Source: a virus. Taken from it: a stretch of DNA of 64,000 nucleotides. Shown piece by piece: positions 44,476-54,609 of this stretch. Where the stretch lies: IMG/VR virus record IMGVR_UViG_3300042880_000288, positions 56,702 to 120,701 of that record; one strand, given 5' to 3'. The notes below the pieces were generated by a model. That model did not search any database. It worked only from the letters and a program-made list of their open reading frames with translations, and was not told the origin of the DNA. The translations under genes were made by a program, and so were the position numbers. Every line of letters begins with the position of its first letter. Within the stretch, counting starts at the first letter, position 1.

Positions 44476-46683
44476 ATGAGTGAAATTTATCAAGACATAC
44501 CAACCTATGAAAATGGAAACTGGACAACAACAAGTTTTGAATCCAGAGAGGACTTCACTAAGTTCATTTTTAGTGTATTCAAACAACCTGGAGAATACAA
44601 CTTCAATGAAACTACCAATACAATTTTTATATCTGAGTCAACCAGATTCAAAAAAGATAAAATATACTGTACAGCTCCCTTTAAATCAAAAGACTACATA
44701 AGTTATTGGGATGACCAAAAAAATAAATGCCGTAAAGGTATAATAGTCAAGGATGGTGATTTAACCTGGTTTGTTTGTAGAGAGTATTATATGTGGTTAA
44801 ACTTTCTACCAATTTTTGATAAGGAAGAACAGAACTTTGGTTTTGCTAAAATTAGAGATGCACAGTATCATTTGGCACTCTATGAACTTCTTGCTGAACT
44901 GAACTATAAACATGCAGCTATACTTAAGAAACGTCAGATTGCATCTTCTTATTATCACATGGGTAAGTTTATAAATCAGCAATGGTTTGAGGCTGGGGTT
45001 ACACTTAAGATGGGAGCCAGTCTTAAAGATTATATCAATGAGAAAGGATCCTGGAAATTCTTACAGGAATATGCTGCATTCTTAAATGAACATACTGCAT
45101 GGTACCGTCCAATGTCTCCTGATAAAGTAATGATGTGGCAACAGAAGATTGAGGTAAGGAAAGGAGATAGAAAGAATGAAGTTGGTCTTAAAGGTACCAT
45201 ACAAGGTATGTCATTTGAGAAAGATCCAACAAATGGTGTAGGGGGTCCAGTTAAATACTTCTTTCATGAGGAGGCAGGAATTGCTCCTAAGATGGATCAG
45301 ACATATGAGTATATGAGACCAGCCATGAGATCTGGTTTAATTACCACAGGTATGTTTATTGCTGCAGGATCTGTGGGTGATTTATCTCAGTGTAATCCAT
45401 TGAAAGATATGATTTTAAATCCTACATCTAAAGATATATATGCAGTGCAAACTAATCTTATAGATGAAAAAGGCACAGAAGGTATGTCAGGTTTATTTAT
45501 TCCTGAACAATGGTCTATGCCACCACATATTGATGAGTATGGTAATTCACTTGTAGAACAAGCAATTGAAGCTTTAGAAGAACAATTTAAACAATGGAAA
45601 GATGAGTTATCTCCAGAAGATTATCAGTTAAGGATATCTCAGCATCCAAGAAATATTAAAGAAGCATTTGCTTATAGAACTGTTTCTGTATTTCCACCAC
45701 ATTTACTTGCTGCACAAGAAAGAAGAATTGAAGATAAAGAATATGGATATGAGTTCTTAGATATATCTACTGATATTGAAGGAAAACCTAGTGTTACTAA
45801 AAGTAATAAAAGACCTATTATGGAATTTCCAATTAACAAAAAGACTGAGGATAAAACCGGTTGTATTGTAGTTTGGGAAAGACCTGTGGAAAATCCATCT
45901 TTTGGAACTTATTATGCTTCTATTGACCCTGTGTCTGAAGGTAAAACAACTACCTCAGAATCATTATGTTCTATATATATTATGAAATCTCCTGTTGAAG
46001 TTACAAATATTGTAAAGGGAGAAACAGAAACATATATTGAACAAGGTAAAATAGTAGCCGCTTGGTGTGGTAGATATGATGATATAAATAAAACACATCA
46101 TCAACTTGAACTTATTATTGAGTGGTACAATGCTTGGGCACTAGTGGAAAATAACATATCTTTATTTATTCAGTATATGATCCAAAGAAGAAAACAAAAA
46201 TATTTAGTACCTAAAAATCAAATAATGTTCTTAAAAGATTTAGGTTCTAATAATAATGTATTTCAAGAATACGGTTGGAAAAATACAGGTACCCTTTTTA
46301 AAGCTCATCTTTTAAGTTATGCTATAGAGTTTACTAAAGAAGAATTAGATCAAGAATTAAAACCAGATGGTACAGTAGTTAGAACTACCTATGGTATAGA
46401 GAGGATTCCTGATCCTATGTTAATCAAAGAAATGAGAGAATATGCAGATGGAGTCAATGTGGATAGGCTAGTATCTTTTGCAGCTTTAGTAGCTTTTATG
46501 AAGATACAAGAGTCAAATAGAGGGTATTTAAAGAAAACAATTATGGATGAAGCATCAAAAAACTTGCAAAAGTCAGAAAATTTATATAAATTAAATAGCA
46601 GTCCTTTCCGTAATATAGGAAGAAGTGCACCACTTGTTAATGGTCAGTCTTTTAAAAAGTCACCATTTAAGAATTTTAAATAA
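44476..46683 (+). CDS. terL: Terminase large subunit
   Basis: 735 aa. The ATPase half has the adenine/Walker A region AAILKKRQIASSYYHMGKF, which is degenerate against GxxxxGK(S/T), and a Walker B VKYFFHEEAG. The nuclease half shows YYASIDPVSEGKTTTSE (first Asp), LVENNISLF (middle acid) and NVDRLVSFAALVAF with the final Asp. Length and order suit the large TerL of crAss-like and related phages. It drives DNA translocation and cuts concatemers at the portal, whose gene follows. Confidence 0.88.
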   Translation: MSEIYQDIPTYENGNWTTTSFESREDFTKFIFSVFKQPGEYNFNETTNTIFISESTRFKKDKIYCTAPFKSKDYISYWDDQKNKCRKGIIVKDGDLTWFVCREYYMWLNFLPIFDKEEQNFGFAKIRDAQYHLALYELLAELNYKHAAILKKRQIASSYYHMGKFINQQWFEAGVTLKMGASLKDYINEKGSWKFLQEYAAFLNEHTAWYRPMSPDKVMMWQQKIEVRKGDRKNEVGLKGTIQGMSFEKDPTNGVGGPVKYFFHEEAGIAPKMDQTYEYMRPAMRSGLITTGMFIAAGSVGDLSQCNPLKDMILNPTSKDIYAVQTNLIDEKGTEGMSGLFIPEQWSMPPHIDEYGNSLVEQAIEALEEQFKQWKDELSPEDYQLRISQHPRNIKEAFAYRTVSVFPPHLLAAQERRIEDKEYGYEFLDISTDIEGKPSVTKSNKRPIMEFPINKKTEDKTGCIVVWERPVENPSFGTYYASIDPVSEGKTTTSESLCSIYIMKSPVEVTNIVKGETETYIEQGKIVAAWCGRYDDINKTHHQLELIIEWYNAWALVENNISLFIQYMIQRRKQKYLVPKNQIMFLKDLGSNNNVFQEYGWKNTGTLFKAHLLSYAIEFTKEELDQELKPDGTVVRTTYGIERIPDPMLIKEMREYADGVNVDRLVSFAALVAFMKIQESNRGYLKKTIMDEASKNLQKSENLYKLNSSPFRNIGRSAPLVNGQSFKKSPFKNFK

Positions 46684-46689
46684 ACTATT

Positions 46690-49440
46690 ATGCAAATATA
46701 TAATGCAATACAATTAAAAAAAGGAGCTAAAGCTGAAACAAATAAAATGGGTAGTATTACCCAACCTATTCAGTTTTTATCTAAAACTGATAAGAATGAT
46801 GAATGGGCAGCTTGGAACCTTGATTGGTTAGAATGGCAAGGATTAAAACAAATCCGTAGAAATGCCAGAAGACTAATGAAGAATTATAAACTTGCAAAAG
46901 GTATTATTGATAAATCAGACTATATAATTGAAGAGAACAATGAGTACAGAGATATTGTAGAAGTACTTACAAAAGAAGATCAGTCTGCATTAGAATTAAA
47001 GTTCTATCCAATTATTCCAAATGTTATTAATGTTCTTGTAGCTGAATTTGCTAAAAGAGCAACTAAACTTACATATAGAGCAGTAGATGACTTTTCATTT
47101 AATGAAATGTTAGAACAAAAAAGAGTAGCTGTTGAAGAAGTACTTTTAGCAGATGCTAGAATGAAAATTGAAACAGCTCTAGTGGAACAAGGTATGGATC
47201 CTGAGTCAGAAGAGTTCCAACAAGAAATGAATCCAGAAAAACTCAAATCATTACCAGAGATAGAATCTTTCTTTAAAAAAGATTACAGATCCATGATTGA
47301 ACAATGGGCAACTCACCAACATAAAGTTGATGTTGAAAGATTTAAAATGGATGAACTTGAAGAAAGAGGTTTTAGAGACATGCTTATTACTGATAGAGAG
47401 TTCTGGCATTTTAGAATGATGGAAGATGACTATGAGGTAGAACTATGGAATCCAGTAGTAACTTTTTATCACAAGTCTCCTGATGCAAGATATATATCTC
47501 AATCAAATTGGGTAGGTAAAACTGATATGATGACAGTAGCTGATGCTATTGACAAGTATGGTTATATAATGAATAATGAACAATTAGAAGCTTTAGAAGC
47601 TATTTATCCTATAAGATCTGCTGCATATAATATTGGTGGTCTACAAAATGATGGTTCATTATATGATGCAACTAAATCTCATGATTGGAATGTTGAGTCA
47701 CCTTCTTTAGGATACCGTCAATTTACAACTGGTATGAATGGTAGTGTGCTTGAGGGAGGAGATATAATTGCTCAAATACTTTCTGAAGGAGAAGACTATT
47801 ATGATCAAGGTACTTCTTACTTAATAAGATGTACTACAGGTTATTGGAAATCTCAGAGAAAAGTTGGGCATTTAACTAAAATATCTGAGACAGGTGAAGT
47901 ATCAAATGAAATAATTACAGAAGACTATAAGATAACTGATAAGCCTATTTATGATGATAGACTTTTCAAAAATAAAACAAAAGATAATTTAATTTTTGGA
48001 GAACACATTGACTGGATCTGGATTAATGAAGTTTGGGGTGGTATTAAAATTGGTCCAAATATTCCATCATACTGGGGTATGAATAATCCAGGAGGCTTTA
48101 CACCAATATATATTGGAGTTGATAAAAATAAGATAGGCCCTCTTAAATTTCAATTTAAAGGAGACCAAAGTTTATATGGATGTAAACTTCCAGTAGAAGG
48201 TTCTGTATTCTCTGATAGAAATACTAAATCCACTGCCTTACTTGACTTAATGAAACCATACCAGATTGGATACAACATTGTCAATAATCAGATAGCAGAT
48301 ATACTAGTAGATGAATTAGGTACAGTAATCCTTCTTGATCAAAATGCTCTTCCTAGACATTCACTAGGAGAAGATTGGGGTAAAAATAATTTAGCTAAGG
48401 CTTATGTAGCAATGAAGAACTTCCAGATGTTACCATTGGATACTTCTATTACAAATACAGAGAATGCATTAAACTTCCAGCATTTCCAAAAACTTGATCT
48501 TGATCAAACAAACAGATTGATGTCAAGAATACAACTTGCTAATTACTTTAAGCAACAAGCATATGAAGTTATAGGTGTAAATCCTCAAAGGATGGGTCAA
48601 CAGTTATCTCAACAAACTGCTACAGGTGTTGAGCAGGCTGTTGCTGCTTCTTATGCACAAACAGAAATATTCTTTATTCAGCACTGTGATTATTTAATGC
48701 CTAGAGTTCATCAGATGAGAACAGACTTAGCACAATATTATCACTCAACTAAACCATCAACAAGATTGAGTTATATTACAGGAGCTGATGAAAAAGTAAA
48801 TTTTGAAATAGATGGTACTGATCTTTTAATGAGAGATCTTAATATATTCTGTAGTACAACTGCAAACCATAGAGCTGTCCTAGAACAGTTAAAACAAATG
48901 GCTATGCAGAATAATACTACTGGAGCATCCATTTATGATCTTGGTAAAATTGTACAATCAGATTCCATAGCAGATCTTAATACAGTTCTTAAGTCTTCAG
49001 AACAAAAACAGCAAGACATGAAACAACAAGAAATGCAACAACAACAACAAATGCAAGAACAACAACTTCAAAAACAACAAGAAATTGAGAAGATGAAGAT
49101 TGATGCTACTATGGCTGAGAAAGAAAAAGATAGACAAAGAGATATCTTGGTTGCTGAAATTAGAGCAGCTGGATATGGTTCTATGGGAGATATTAATCAA
49201 AATATGCAATCTGATTATGCAGATCAAATGGATGAAATCAGAAAGTCTGACCAATATCAACAACAAGTTAATCTACAATCTCAGAAGAATGCTGATAAAG
49301 TAATGATAGATAGAGACAAAAATAATATTGAAAGAGAAAAGATTCAAGTGCAAAGAGAGATAGCTGATAAACAATTAGAAATAGCAAGAGTCAACAAAAA
49401 CAAGTATGACAATAAATCTTCTGATAAAAAGAAAAAGTAG
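46690..49440 (+). CDS. Portal protein, 916 aa, with Gln-rich C-terminal tail
   Basis: Follows TerL after six bases. The N-terminal 620 residues fit a portal: a wing with WATHQHKVDVERFKMDELEE, VTFYHKSPDARY and a long stem helix region with NRLMSRIQLANYFKQQAYEV and PQRMGQQLSQQTATGVEQAV. The last 200 residues are a low-complexity tail of Gln and charged residues (KQQDMKQQEMQQQQQMQEQQ), probably a long coiled coil inside the head or a barrel extension. The size is large for portals. Confidence 0.82.
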   Translation: MQIYNAIQLKKGAKAETNKMGSITQPIQFLSKTDKNDEWAAWNLDWLEWQGLKQIRRNARRLMKNYKLAKGIIDKSDYIIEENNEYRDIVEVLTKEDQSALELKFYPIIPNVINVLVAEFAKRATKLTYRAVDDFSFNEMLEQKRVAVEEVLLADARMKIETALVEQGMDPESEEFQQEMNPEKLKSLPEIESFFKKDYRSMIEQWATHQHKVDVERFKMDELEERGFRDMLITDREFWHFRMMEDDYEVELWNPVVTFYHKSPDARYISQSNWVGKTDMMTVADAIDKYGYIMNNEQLEALEAIYPIRSAAYNIGGLQNDGSLYDATKSHDWNVESPSLGYRQFTTGMNGSVLEGGDIIAQILSEGEDYYDQGTSYLIRCTTGYWKSQRKVGHLTKISETGEVSNEIITEDYKITDKPIYDDRLFKNKTKDNLIFGEHIDWIWINEVWGGIKIGPNIPSYWGMNNPGGFTPIYIGVDKNKIGPLKFQFKGDQSLYGCKLPVEGSVFSDRNTKSTALLDLMKPYQIGYNIVNNQIADILVDELGTVILLDQNALPRHSLGEDWGKNNLAKAYVAMKNFQMLPLDTSITNTENALNFQHFQKLDLDQTNRLMSRIQLANYFKQQAYEVIGVNPQRMGQQLSQQTATGVEQAVAASYAQTEIFFIQHCDYLMPRVHQMRTDLAQYYHSTKPSTRLSYITGADEKVNFEIDGTDLLMRDLNIFCSTTANHRAVLEQLKQMAMQNNTTGASIYDLGKIVQSDSIADLNTVLKSSEQKQQDMKQQEMQQQQQMQEQQLQKQQEIEKMKIDATMAEKEKDRQRDILVAEIRAAGYGSMGDINQNMQSDYADQMDEIRKSDQYQQQVNLQSQKNADKVMIDRDKNNIEREKIQVQREIADKQLEIARVNKNKYDNKSSDKKKK

Positions 49441-49489
49441 TTTAGCTATATAGTACAAAAAAAGATTTTTGAACCTTTAAATTTTTCAA

Positions 49490-49515
49490 GTTTATTTTGT
49501 ATATTGATATATAAA
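49490..49515 (+). promoter_or_regulatory. Late-type promoter candidate before scaffold and capsid genes
   Basis: GTTTATTTTGTATATTGATATA with an A-rich leader (AAACAAAAACCAACAAC) ahead of the ATG at 49530. Confidence 0.5.
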
Positions 49516-49529
49516 CAAAAACCAACAAC

Positions 49530-50780
49530 ATGGAAACAACCAACACAAATCCTGAAAATCAGGTACAAGATTCTACAACGGTAGATCAAGTAGATGTAAA
49601 TATTGATGAAATCTTTGGGATGCCAGGAGCAGAAAATGTTATGCTTCCTGAAGATGAAAAACCAAAGTCAATGTTTTCAAAAGAAACTATTGACACCACG
49701 TTCCTTGACAAGTCAACTACTCCTGAAGAAAAAAAGGAAGCAGTTGAAAAGAAAGCAGAAGTTGATGAAACTATTGCAGAATTAGATGGCTTAATTTCTC
49801 AAGAAGAAGATGCTGGTAACAAAGGAAGACCTAAAGTTGATAAGTCTGGTCTTTATGAGTTAGCACAAAAGATGATTGAAGAAGGTACTCTAATGCCTTT
49901 TGATGATGACAAATCTTTGGAAGAATATACTACAAAAGATTTTAGAGAATTATTTGAGGCAAATTTTGAAGATAGAGAAGCAAGAATAAGACAAGATACT
50001 CCAAGAGAGTTCTTTCAATCACTTCCTGAAGAACTTCAAGTTGCAGCTAAATATGTAGCTGATGGAGGACAAGATCTTAAAGGATTGTTTAGAACACTTG
50101 CTCATGTAGAAGAAATGAGACAGTTAGATCCAACAGATGAGAATGATCAAGCTGAAATTGCAAGACAATATTTGTATGCTACTCAATTTGGAACTCCAGA
50201 AGAAATTGAATCTGAAATTCAAGATTGGCAAGATTTAGATAAGTTGGGTCAAAAAGCTCAACAATTTAAACCTAAGTTAGATGCCATGCAAGAAAAGATT
50301 GTTGCAAGAGAACTTGCACAACAAGAGGCTAAGAAAGAACAGCAAGCTAAAGCAGCTCAACAGTATACAGATAATGTATACACTACTTTAGCAGCAGGTG
50401 ATTTAGGTGGAATTAAACTTGATAGAAAGACACAAAGTTTACTTTATTCAGGATTAGTACAACCTAGTTACCCATCAATTTCTGGTAAGCCTACAAACTT
50501 ACTTGGACACTTATTAGAAAAGTATCAGTTTGTAGAACCAAGACATGACCTTATTGCTGAAGCTCTATGGTTACTTGCAGATCCTACTGGTTATAAAAAT
50601 AGAGTAAGAGATATAGGTGCAAAAGAAACTATACAAAAAACAGTAAGACAACTTAAAACAGAAGAAGGTAGAAAATTGACTACTTCTCCAAATGAACCTA
50701 AAGAGGAGAGAAGAGAATCAAATAGACCTACTCAACAAAGAACTATCTCAAGAGGATCTAATATCTTCAAGAGATTTTAA
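49530..50780 (+). CDS. Scaffold protein candidate, 416 aa
   Basis: Acidic, with a disordered Pro/Glu-rich N-terminus (VNIDEIFGMPGAENVMLPED) and long helices rich in Gln and Ala (KIVARELAQQEAKKEQQAKA), ending in a basic tail (QQRTISRGSNIFKRF). Composition and position directly before the major capsid protein are those of a scaffold, and the basic tail would bind the shell. Confidence 0.75.
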   Translation: METTNTNPENQVQDSTTVDQVDVNIDEIFGMPGAENVMLPEDEKPKSMFSKETIDTTFLDKSTTPEEKKEAVEKKAEVDETIAELDGLISQEEDAGNKGRPKVDKSGLYELAQKMIEEGTLMPFDDDKSLEEYTTKDFRELFEANFEDREARIRQDTPREFFQSLPEELQVAAKYVADGGQDLKGLFRTLAHVEEMRQLDPTDENDQAEIARQYLYATQFGTPEEIESEIQDWQDLDKLGQKAQQFKPKLDAMQEKIVARELAQQEAKKEQQAKAAQQYTDNVYTTLAAGDLGGIKLDRKTQSLLYSGLVQPSYPSISGKPTNLLGHLLEKYQFVEPRHDLIAEALWLLADPTGYKNRVRDIGAKETIQKTVRQLKTEEGRKLTTSPNEPKEERRESNRPTQQRTISRGSNIFKRF

Positions 50781-50807
50781 TTAGTAACAATTTAAAAACA
50801 AATAAAA

Positions 50808-52424
50808 ATGGCAACTCCAGTTTTAAACAATGGTATATTCCTCAGAGATACCGCGTACAGTGCAAGTTCCCATGTGGATTCCTACCACTTGGTTAACATG
50901 CTGAAAGATGCTGAACCTATGGATTTAGGTCCAGTTGATTTATGGGCTATGACTCAAAAAGTTGAAATGCCTCTTTACCAAATGTCATCATTTGGAGGTA
51001 AAAATGTAATTAATGTTGATAATGCTCGTGGAGAGTATAGATGGCAGACTCCTGTCTCTATTGATCTTCCATACATTATAGAAGACATTGAACCAAATAA
51101 TACTTTCAAAGGTACAGATGGTAATACATTCCGTATTAAAATCAACAGACGTGAATTTGGACATGGTGATATTATTACTTATGACAAATACAATGGTGTT
51201 GAGATGTACATTACAGATGAAGACATCTTACCTTTAGGAGATGGATTTGTTTATACAGTTCAATTGGTAAACAATGATAACTTCAGATTTCTTGATAACA
51301 GATTTTTAGAGAATGGTACTAAACTATTCCGTAAAGGTTCTGCAAGAGGTGAGTATGGTGAAAGATTTTCTGACATCACTACAAGAACTTCATTCCGTGA
51401 GTTCTATAACTTTGTAGGTGGTGCAGAAGCTCATGTTCATTATTCTATTTCTTCAAGAGCTGATTTAATGATCAAAGGTGGTATGAATGCAGATGGTACA
51501 GTTCCTGTAACTGAGATCTGGAGAACTTTTGATAAAACTATGGATCCTTCTATATCTTCATTAGATGATATGATTAAGATCATGGGTAAAGATAAAGTTA
51601 AAAGAGCTTTTGATAATGGTGACTTATCTAGAACTTTCTTAACTACAATGGAAGCTGCTCACTTGTCAAAAATTGCAATTGACATTGAGACTTACTTAAT
51701 GTGGGGACAAGGTGGTAGAGTACGTCAAGATGGTCCAGATGATATTAGATTATCTGTGGGTCTTTGGAAACAGTTGGATAACTCATTTAAAAGAGTATAC
51801 AACAAAAATAACTTTACACTTGATTTATTCCGTGGAGAGATCTACAACTTCTTCAATGGTAAGGTTGAGTTCCAAGGTCCAGATCCAAAAAGATCTCTAG
51901 TAGTTCAAACTGGTATGGGTGGAATGAGAATGGTAAATGAAGCTATTAAAAGAGAAGCAGTTGCTTCAGGTCTTTTAATTCAAGCTGCTGATATTGGTGC
52001 AATCACTGGTAAAGGTATGGACTTGAATTTTGGATTTGCTTATACTTCATATGTAATTCCATTCTTGGCAAATGTTAAGTTTGTATTGAACCCAGCATTT
52101 GACAATGTACATACAAATGATATTGAGAACCCAATCATTGATGGTTTCCCATTATCTTCTTATTCATTCATTATCTTTGATATCACTGATAATACTAATG
52201 ACAATATCTACTTATTGAAATTGTCTTGGGATAATCAATTGAAATGGTGGTATCAAAATGGTACTATGGATTATATGGGACGTTCACAAGGATTCCAGTC
52301 TTCTGGACAATTCAATGGATACCGTGTAATGATGTCTCAAACTATGCCTGCAATTTGGGTAAAAGATCCAACTAAGGTATTGAAGATTGTTATGAGAAAC
52401 CCAGTAACTGGTGGATCATTCTAA
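50808..52424 (+). CDS. Major capsid protein
   Basis: 538 aa, after the scaffold and before a strong terminator, in own promoter unit, with codon use of a highly expressed gene. N-terminal arm MATPVLNNGIFLRDTAYSAS is followed by a beta-rich HK97-like body with an E-loop candidate (DNARGEYRWQTPVSIDLPYI) and a long helix region (YLMWGQGGRVRQDGPDD). The family call comes from position, length and composition, which are similar to those of crAss-like capsid proteins. Confidence 0.8.
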   Translation: MATPVLNNGIFLRDTAYSASSHVDSYHLVNMLKDAEPMDLGPVDLWAMTQKVEMPLYQMSSFGGKNVINVDNARGEYRWQTPVSIDLPYIIEDIEPNNTFKGTDGNTFRIKINRREFGHGDIITYDKYNGVEMYITDEDILPLGDGFVYTVQLVNNDNFRFLDNRFLENGTKLFRKGSARGEYGERFSDITTRTSFREFYNFVGGAEAHVHYSISSRADLMIKGGMNADGTVPVTEIWRTFDKTMDPSISSLDDMIKIMGKDKVKRAFDNGDLSRTFLTTMEAAHLSKIAIDIETYLMWGQGGRVRQDGPDDIRLSVGLWKQLDNSFKRVYNKNNFTLDLFRGEIYNFFNGKVEFQGPDPKRSLVVQTGMGGMRMVNEAIKREAVASGLLIQAADIGAITGKGMDLNFGFAYTSYVIPFLANVKFVLNPAFDNVHTNDIENPIIDGFPLSSYSFIIFDITDNTNDNIYLLKLSWDNQLKWWYQNGTMDYMGRSQGFQSSGQFNGYRVMMSQTMPAIWVKDPTKVLKIVMRNPVTGGSF

Positions 52425-52442
52425 TCTGATTCTATATATAAT

Positions 52443-52470
52443 GGGAGGGGGTAACTCCTCCCTATTTTTT
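52443..52470 (+). terminator. Terminator after the major capsid gene
   Basis: GGGAGG and CCTCCC stem followed by TATTTTTTT. Confidence 0.92.
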
Positions 52471-52504
52471 TAAATTTTAATAACCAACAAAAACAACCAA
52501 CAAA

Positions 52505-53527
52505 ATGGAAACAACAGATTTTACAATGGTAGAAGTAGGGGTAGGAAGTATTAAAAAAACTTCTATTGCCGTTAGACCTTACTTTGACAAGAAAGCTACC
52601 AACATGGGGCTTGAAGAGTATGGAATGAGTTTATTTGACGGAGTAACTCATCATGAGCAATTAGCTTGCTTGGAACTCAATGGTGTTATAAGATATATTA
52701 CAGGATTAAATGAATTTGCTCCTGAAATTAAATTATTAGATCCAGAGATTAGAGAAGCAAGAATTAAAGAGATAAGAAGTTCAGTTGCTGAATTGGAAAA
52801 AGAATTAGCAGCAAATGTTATTGATCCAGAAGATAAAGATTTTTGGAATAAGGTACAATTACTTCAACCTAACAATAAGGAGTTTTGGAATAAAATAGAT
52901 ATATCATGTGGTAATGAGCCATTCTATCTTGATCCAAAAAAACCTTTTGACAGAATAAAACTTTATGCTATTGAGGCAGGAGGGTTTGCAATGATATCAA
53001 AAAGTTATGATGATGCAAGATCAAAATCAGTACCACCTAAATTCTATCTTGATAAAGAAGAAGAAACTGTAATGGTAAGAACAGAGTACAAAAAACTCCG
53101 TAATAAAGCTTACTCAGAATTACAGAAACTATATGATAAAAACAGTACTAAATTATTTTACATTGCTAAAGTTGTGGATGCTACAAGTTCTCAATACAGA
53201 AAATCAACCCCATTAGATGTTATCTATGAGAACATGGATAGATATATTTCTGGAGATGGAGCTGAGAATAATAAAGAAAGAGCAGCAAAAACATTCATTG
53301 ATGCAGTTAATTTAGACATGGAAACATTAAAAATTAAATCAATTGTACGTGATTCCAGTTTTTTTAAGTATATTATAAATAAGCCAGATGGATATATTTA
53401 CCATAGTAAGACAAATAGTTTGCTTGGTAGAAATGTTTCAGATGTAATTGAGCACTTAAAAAACCCATTACATGAGGACATTTTAAAAGATCTTAATCTG
53501 TCTTGTGAAAAATATTGGAATACTTAA
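52505..53527 (+). CDS. Hypothetical protein after MCP, 340 aa
   Basis: Not recognised. A mixed protein with an N-terminal FTMVEVGVGSIKKTSIAVRP, long charged helices (EIREARIKEIRSSVAELEKE), Lys-rich middle and an ordered C-terminal domain (SSFFKYIINKPDGYIYHSKT). Leader AACCAACAAAAACAACCAAC is like those of the scaffold and the virion genes, so strong late expression is likely; perhaps a head completion or minor capsid protein. Confidence 0.65.
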   Translation: METTDFTMVEVGVGSIKKTSIAVRPYFDKKATNMGLEEYGMSLFDGVTHHEQLACLELNGVIRYITGLNEFAPEIKLLDPEIREARIKEIRSSVAELEKELAANVIDPEDKDFWNKVQLLQPNNKEFWNKIDISCGNEPFYLDPKKPFDRIKLYAIEAGGFAMISKSYDDARSKSVPPKFYLDKEEETVMVRTEYKKLRNKAYSELQKLYDKNSTKLFYIAKVVDATSSQYRKSTPLDVIYENMDRYISGDGAENNKERAAKTFIDAVNLDMETLKIKSIVRDSSFFKYIINKPDGYIYHSKTNSLLGRNVSDVIEHLKNPLHEDILKDLNLSCEKYWNT

Positions 53528-53529
53528 TT

Positions 53530-53868
53530 ATGCCAAAAGATGCCTGTTATAGTAAAGTAAAAGCACAGTATGCTGTGTTCCCTTCAGCAAGGGCTTCTCA
53601 AGCTATTGCCAAATGCCGTAAAGGTAAAGGTCAAGTTAGAAAGACTGAGAAAGGAACTGAACTTAAAAGATGGCAAGCAGAAAAATGGCAAGATACTAAG
53701 TCAGGAAAACCTTGTGGTGCCGGTGGTAAAAATGAATACTGCCGGCCTACAAAAAGAGTATCAAAGGATACTCCTAAAACAAAGTATGAATTATCACCTT
53801 CTAAACTAGCTGCTAAGAAAGCTGAGAAGTCTAAAGTAGGTATGGGAAGGAGAGTTAAAAAAGCATAG
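53530..53868 (+). CDS. DUF5872-type basic protein, 112 aa
   Basis: The ATG at 53530 (MPKDACYSKVKAQYAVFPSA) follows the stop of the previous gene. RASQAIAKCRKGKGQ and WQDTKSGKPCGAGGKNEYCR followed by PTKRVSKDTPKT are the DUF5872 pattern, which I know from phages and giant viruses. Probably a nucleic-acid-binding or virion-packaged protein. It is the first of a series of small very basic proteins. Confidence 0.8.
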   Translation: MPKDACYSKVKAQYAVFPSARASQAIAKCRKGKGQVRKTEKGTELKRWQAEKWQDTKSGKPCGAGGKNEYCRPTKRVSKDTPKTKYELSPSKLAAKKAEKSKVGMGRRVKKA

Positions 53869-53870
53869 TT

Positions 53871-54116
53871 ATGGCAATTAAAAAAACAACTACAAAATCA
53901 ACACCAGCTAAGAAGTCAACTTCTTCAGTTGGTATTTCAATTCTTGGAGGCTCTAATAAAGCTGAAATGAGAAAATGGGAAATTGAATCTGCTATGTCAA
54001 CATTAAAGAGAGCAGCAGAAATTCAAAAGGATTCTAAGATGATGGCAGAAGTAAAAAAAGCTGCATTAGAACAAGCAAAAATGTTTAATAACCTTGCAAA
54101 TGGTAAAATGAAATAA
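53871..54116 (+). CDS. Small basic helical protein, 81 aa
   Basis: Lys/Thr/Ser-rich N-terminus (IKKTTTKSTPAKKSTSSVGI) and a helical C-terminus (MRKWEIESAMSTLKRAAEIQ, EVKKAALEQAKMFNNLANGK). Two-base spacing to both neighbours. Likely a packaged DNA-binding or head protein. Confidence 0.7.
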   Translation: MAIKKTTTKSTPAKKSTSSVGISILGGSNKAEMRKWEIESAMSTLKRAAEIQKDSKMMAEVKKAALEQAKMFNNLANGKMK

Positions 54117-54118
54117 TC

Positions 54119-54355
54119 ATGGCAAATCCTAAACCAAAACCTCCGTTTAAACCTAAAACAGTTATAGGTAGATCATTGAGAACAGCTGATGATCAATTTG
54201 AAAAAGATTATCCAAATGTTGCATCTTCTTCAGTATATAAGAAAACAAAAAATGCTGTTAAAGATATTGCATCTAAATTAGGATTTAAAAAAGGTGGAAC
54301 TGTAAAAACAAAAAAGAATGGCAAAGTCTCCAGCATGGCAAAGAAAAGAAGGTAA
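54119..54355 (+). CDS. Small basic protein with KKGGTVK tail, 78 aa
   Basis: Pro/Lys-rich start (NPKPKPPFKPKTVIGRSLRT), a short helical centre and the tail FKKGGTVKTKKNGKVSSMAK. The KKGG(T/A/S)(V/I)K motif is shared with the genes at 54610, 54939 and 55634. It overlaps the DUF6321 gene by 38 bases in another frame. Confidence 0.7.
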   Translation: MANPKPKPPFKPKTVIGRSLRTADDQFEKDYPNVASSSVYKKTKNAVKDIASKLGFKKGGTVKTKKNGKVSSMAKKRR

Positions 54356-54599
54356 GAATCCAGAAGGAGGTCTTAATGCAAAAGGGGTTGCAAGTTATAG
54401 AGCAGCAAATCCTGGTAGTAAACTTAAGACAGCTGTAACTACAAAACCTTCTAAACTTGATCCAAATAGTAAGTCTGCTAAGAGAAGAAAATCTTTTTGT
54501 GCTAGGATGAGTGGGATGAAGAAAAAACTAACAAGCTCTAAGACAGCTAATGATCCTGATTCAAGGATCAATAAGTCTTTAAGAAAGTGGAATTGTTAA
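54318..54599 (+). CDS. DUF6321-type basic protein, 93 aa
   Basis: PAWQRKEGKNPEGGLNAKGV is the diagnostic start and KRRKSFCARMSGMKKKL the second block of the DUF6321 family, which is widespread in phages and large DNA viruses with no known function. The family match fixes the start at 54318, although this overlaps the previous gene by 38 bases. Confidence 0.8.
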   Translation: MAKSPAWQRKEGKNPEGGLNAKGVASYRAANPGSKLKTAVTTKPSKLDPNSKSAKRRKSFCARMSGMKKKLTSSKTANDPDSRINKSLRKWNC

Positions 54600-54609
54600 T
54601 TTATATACT

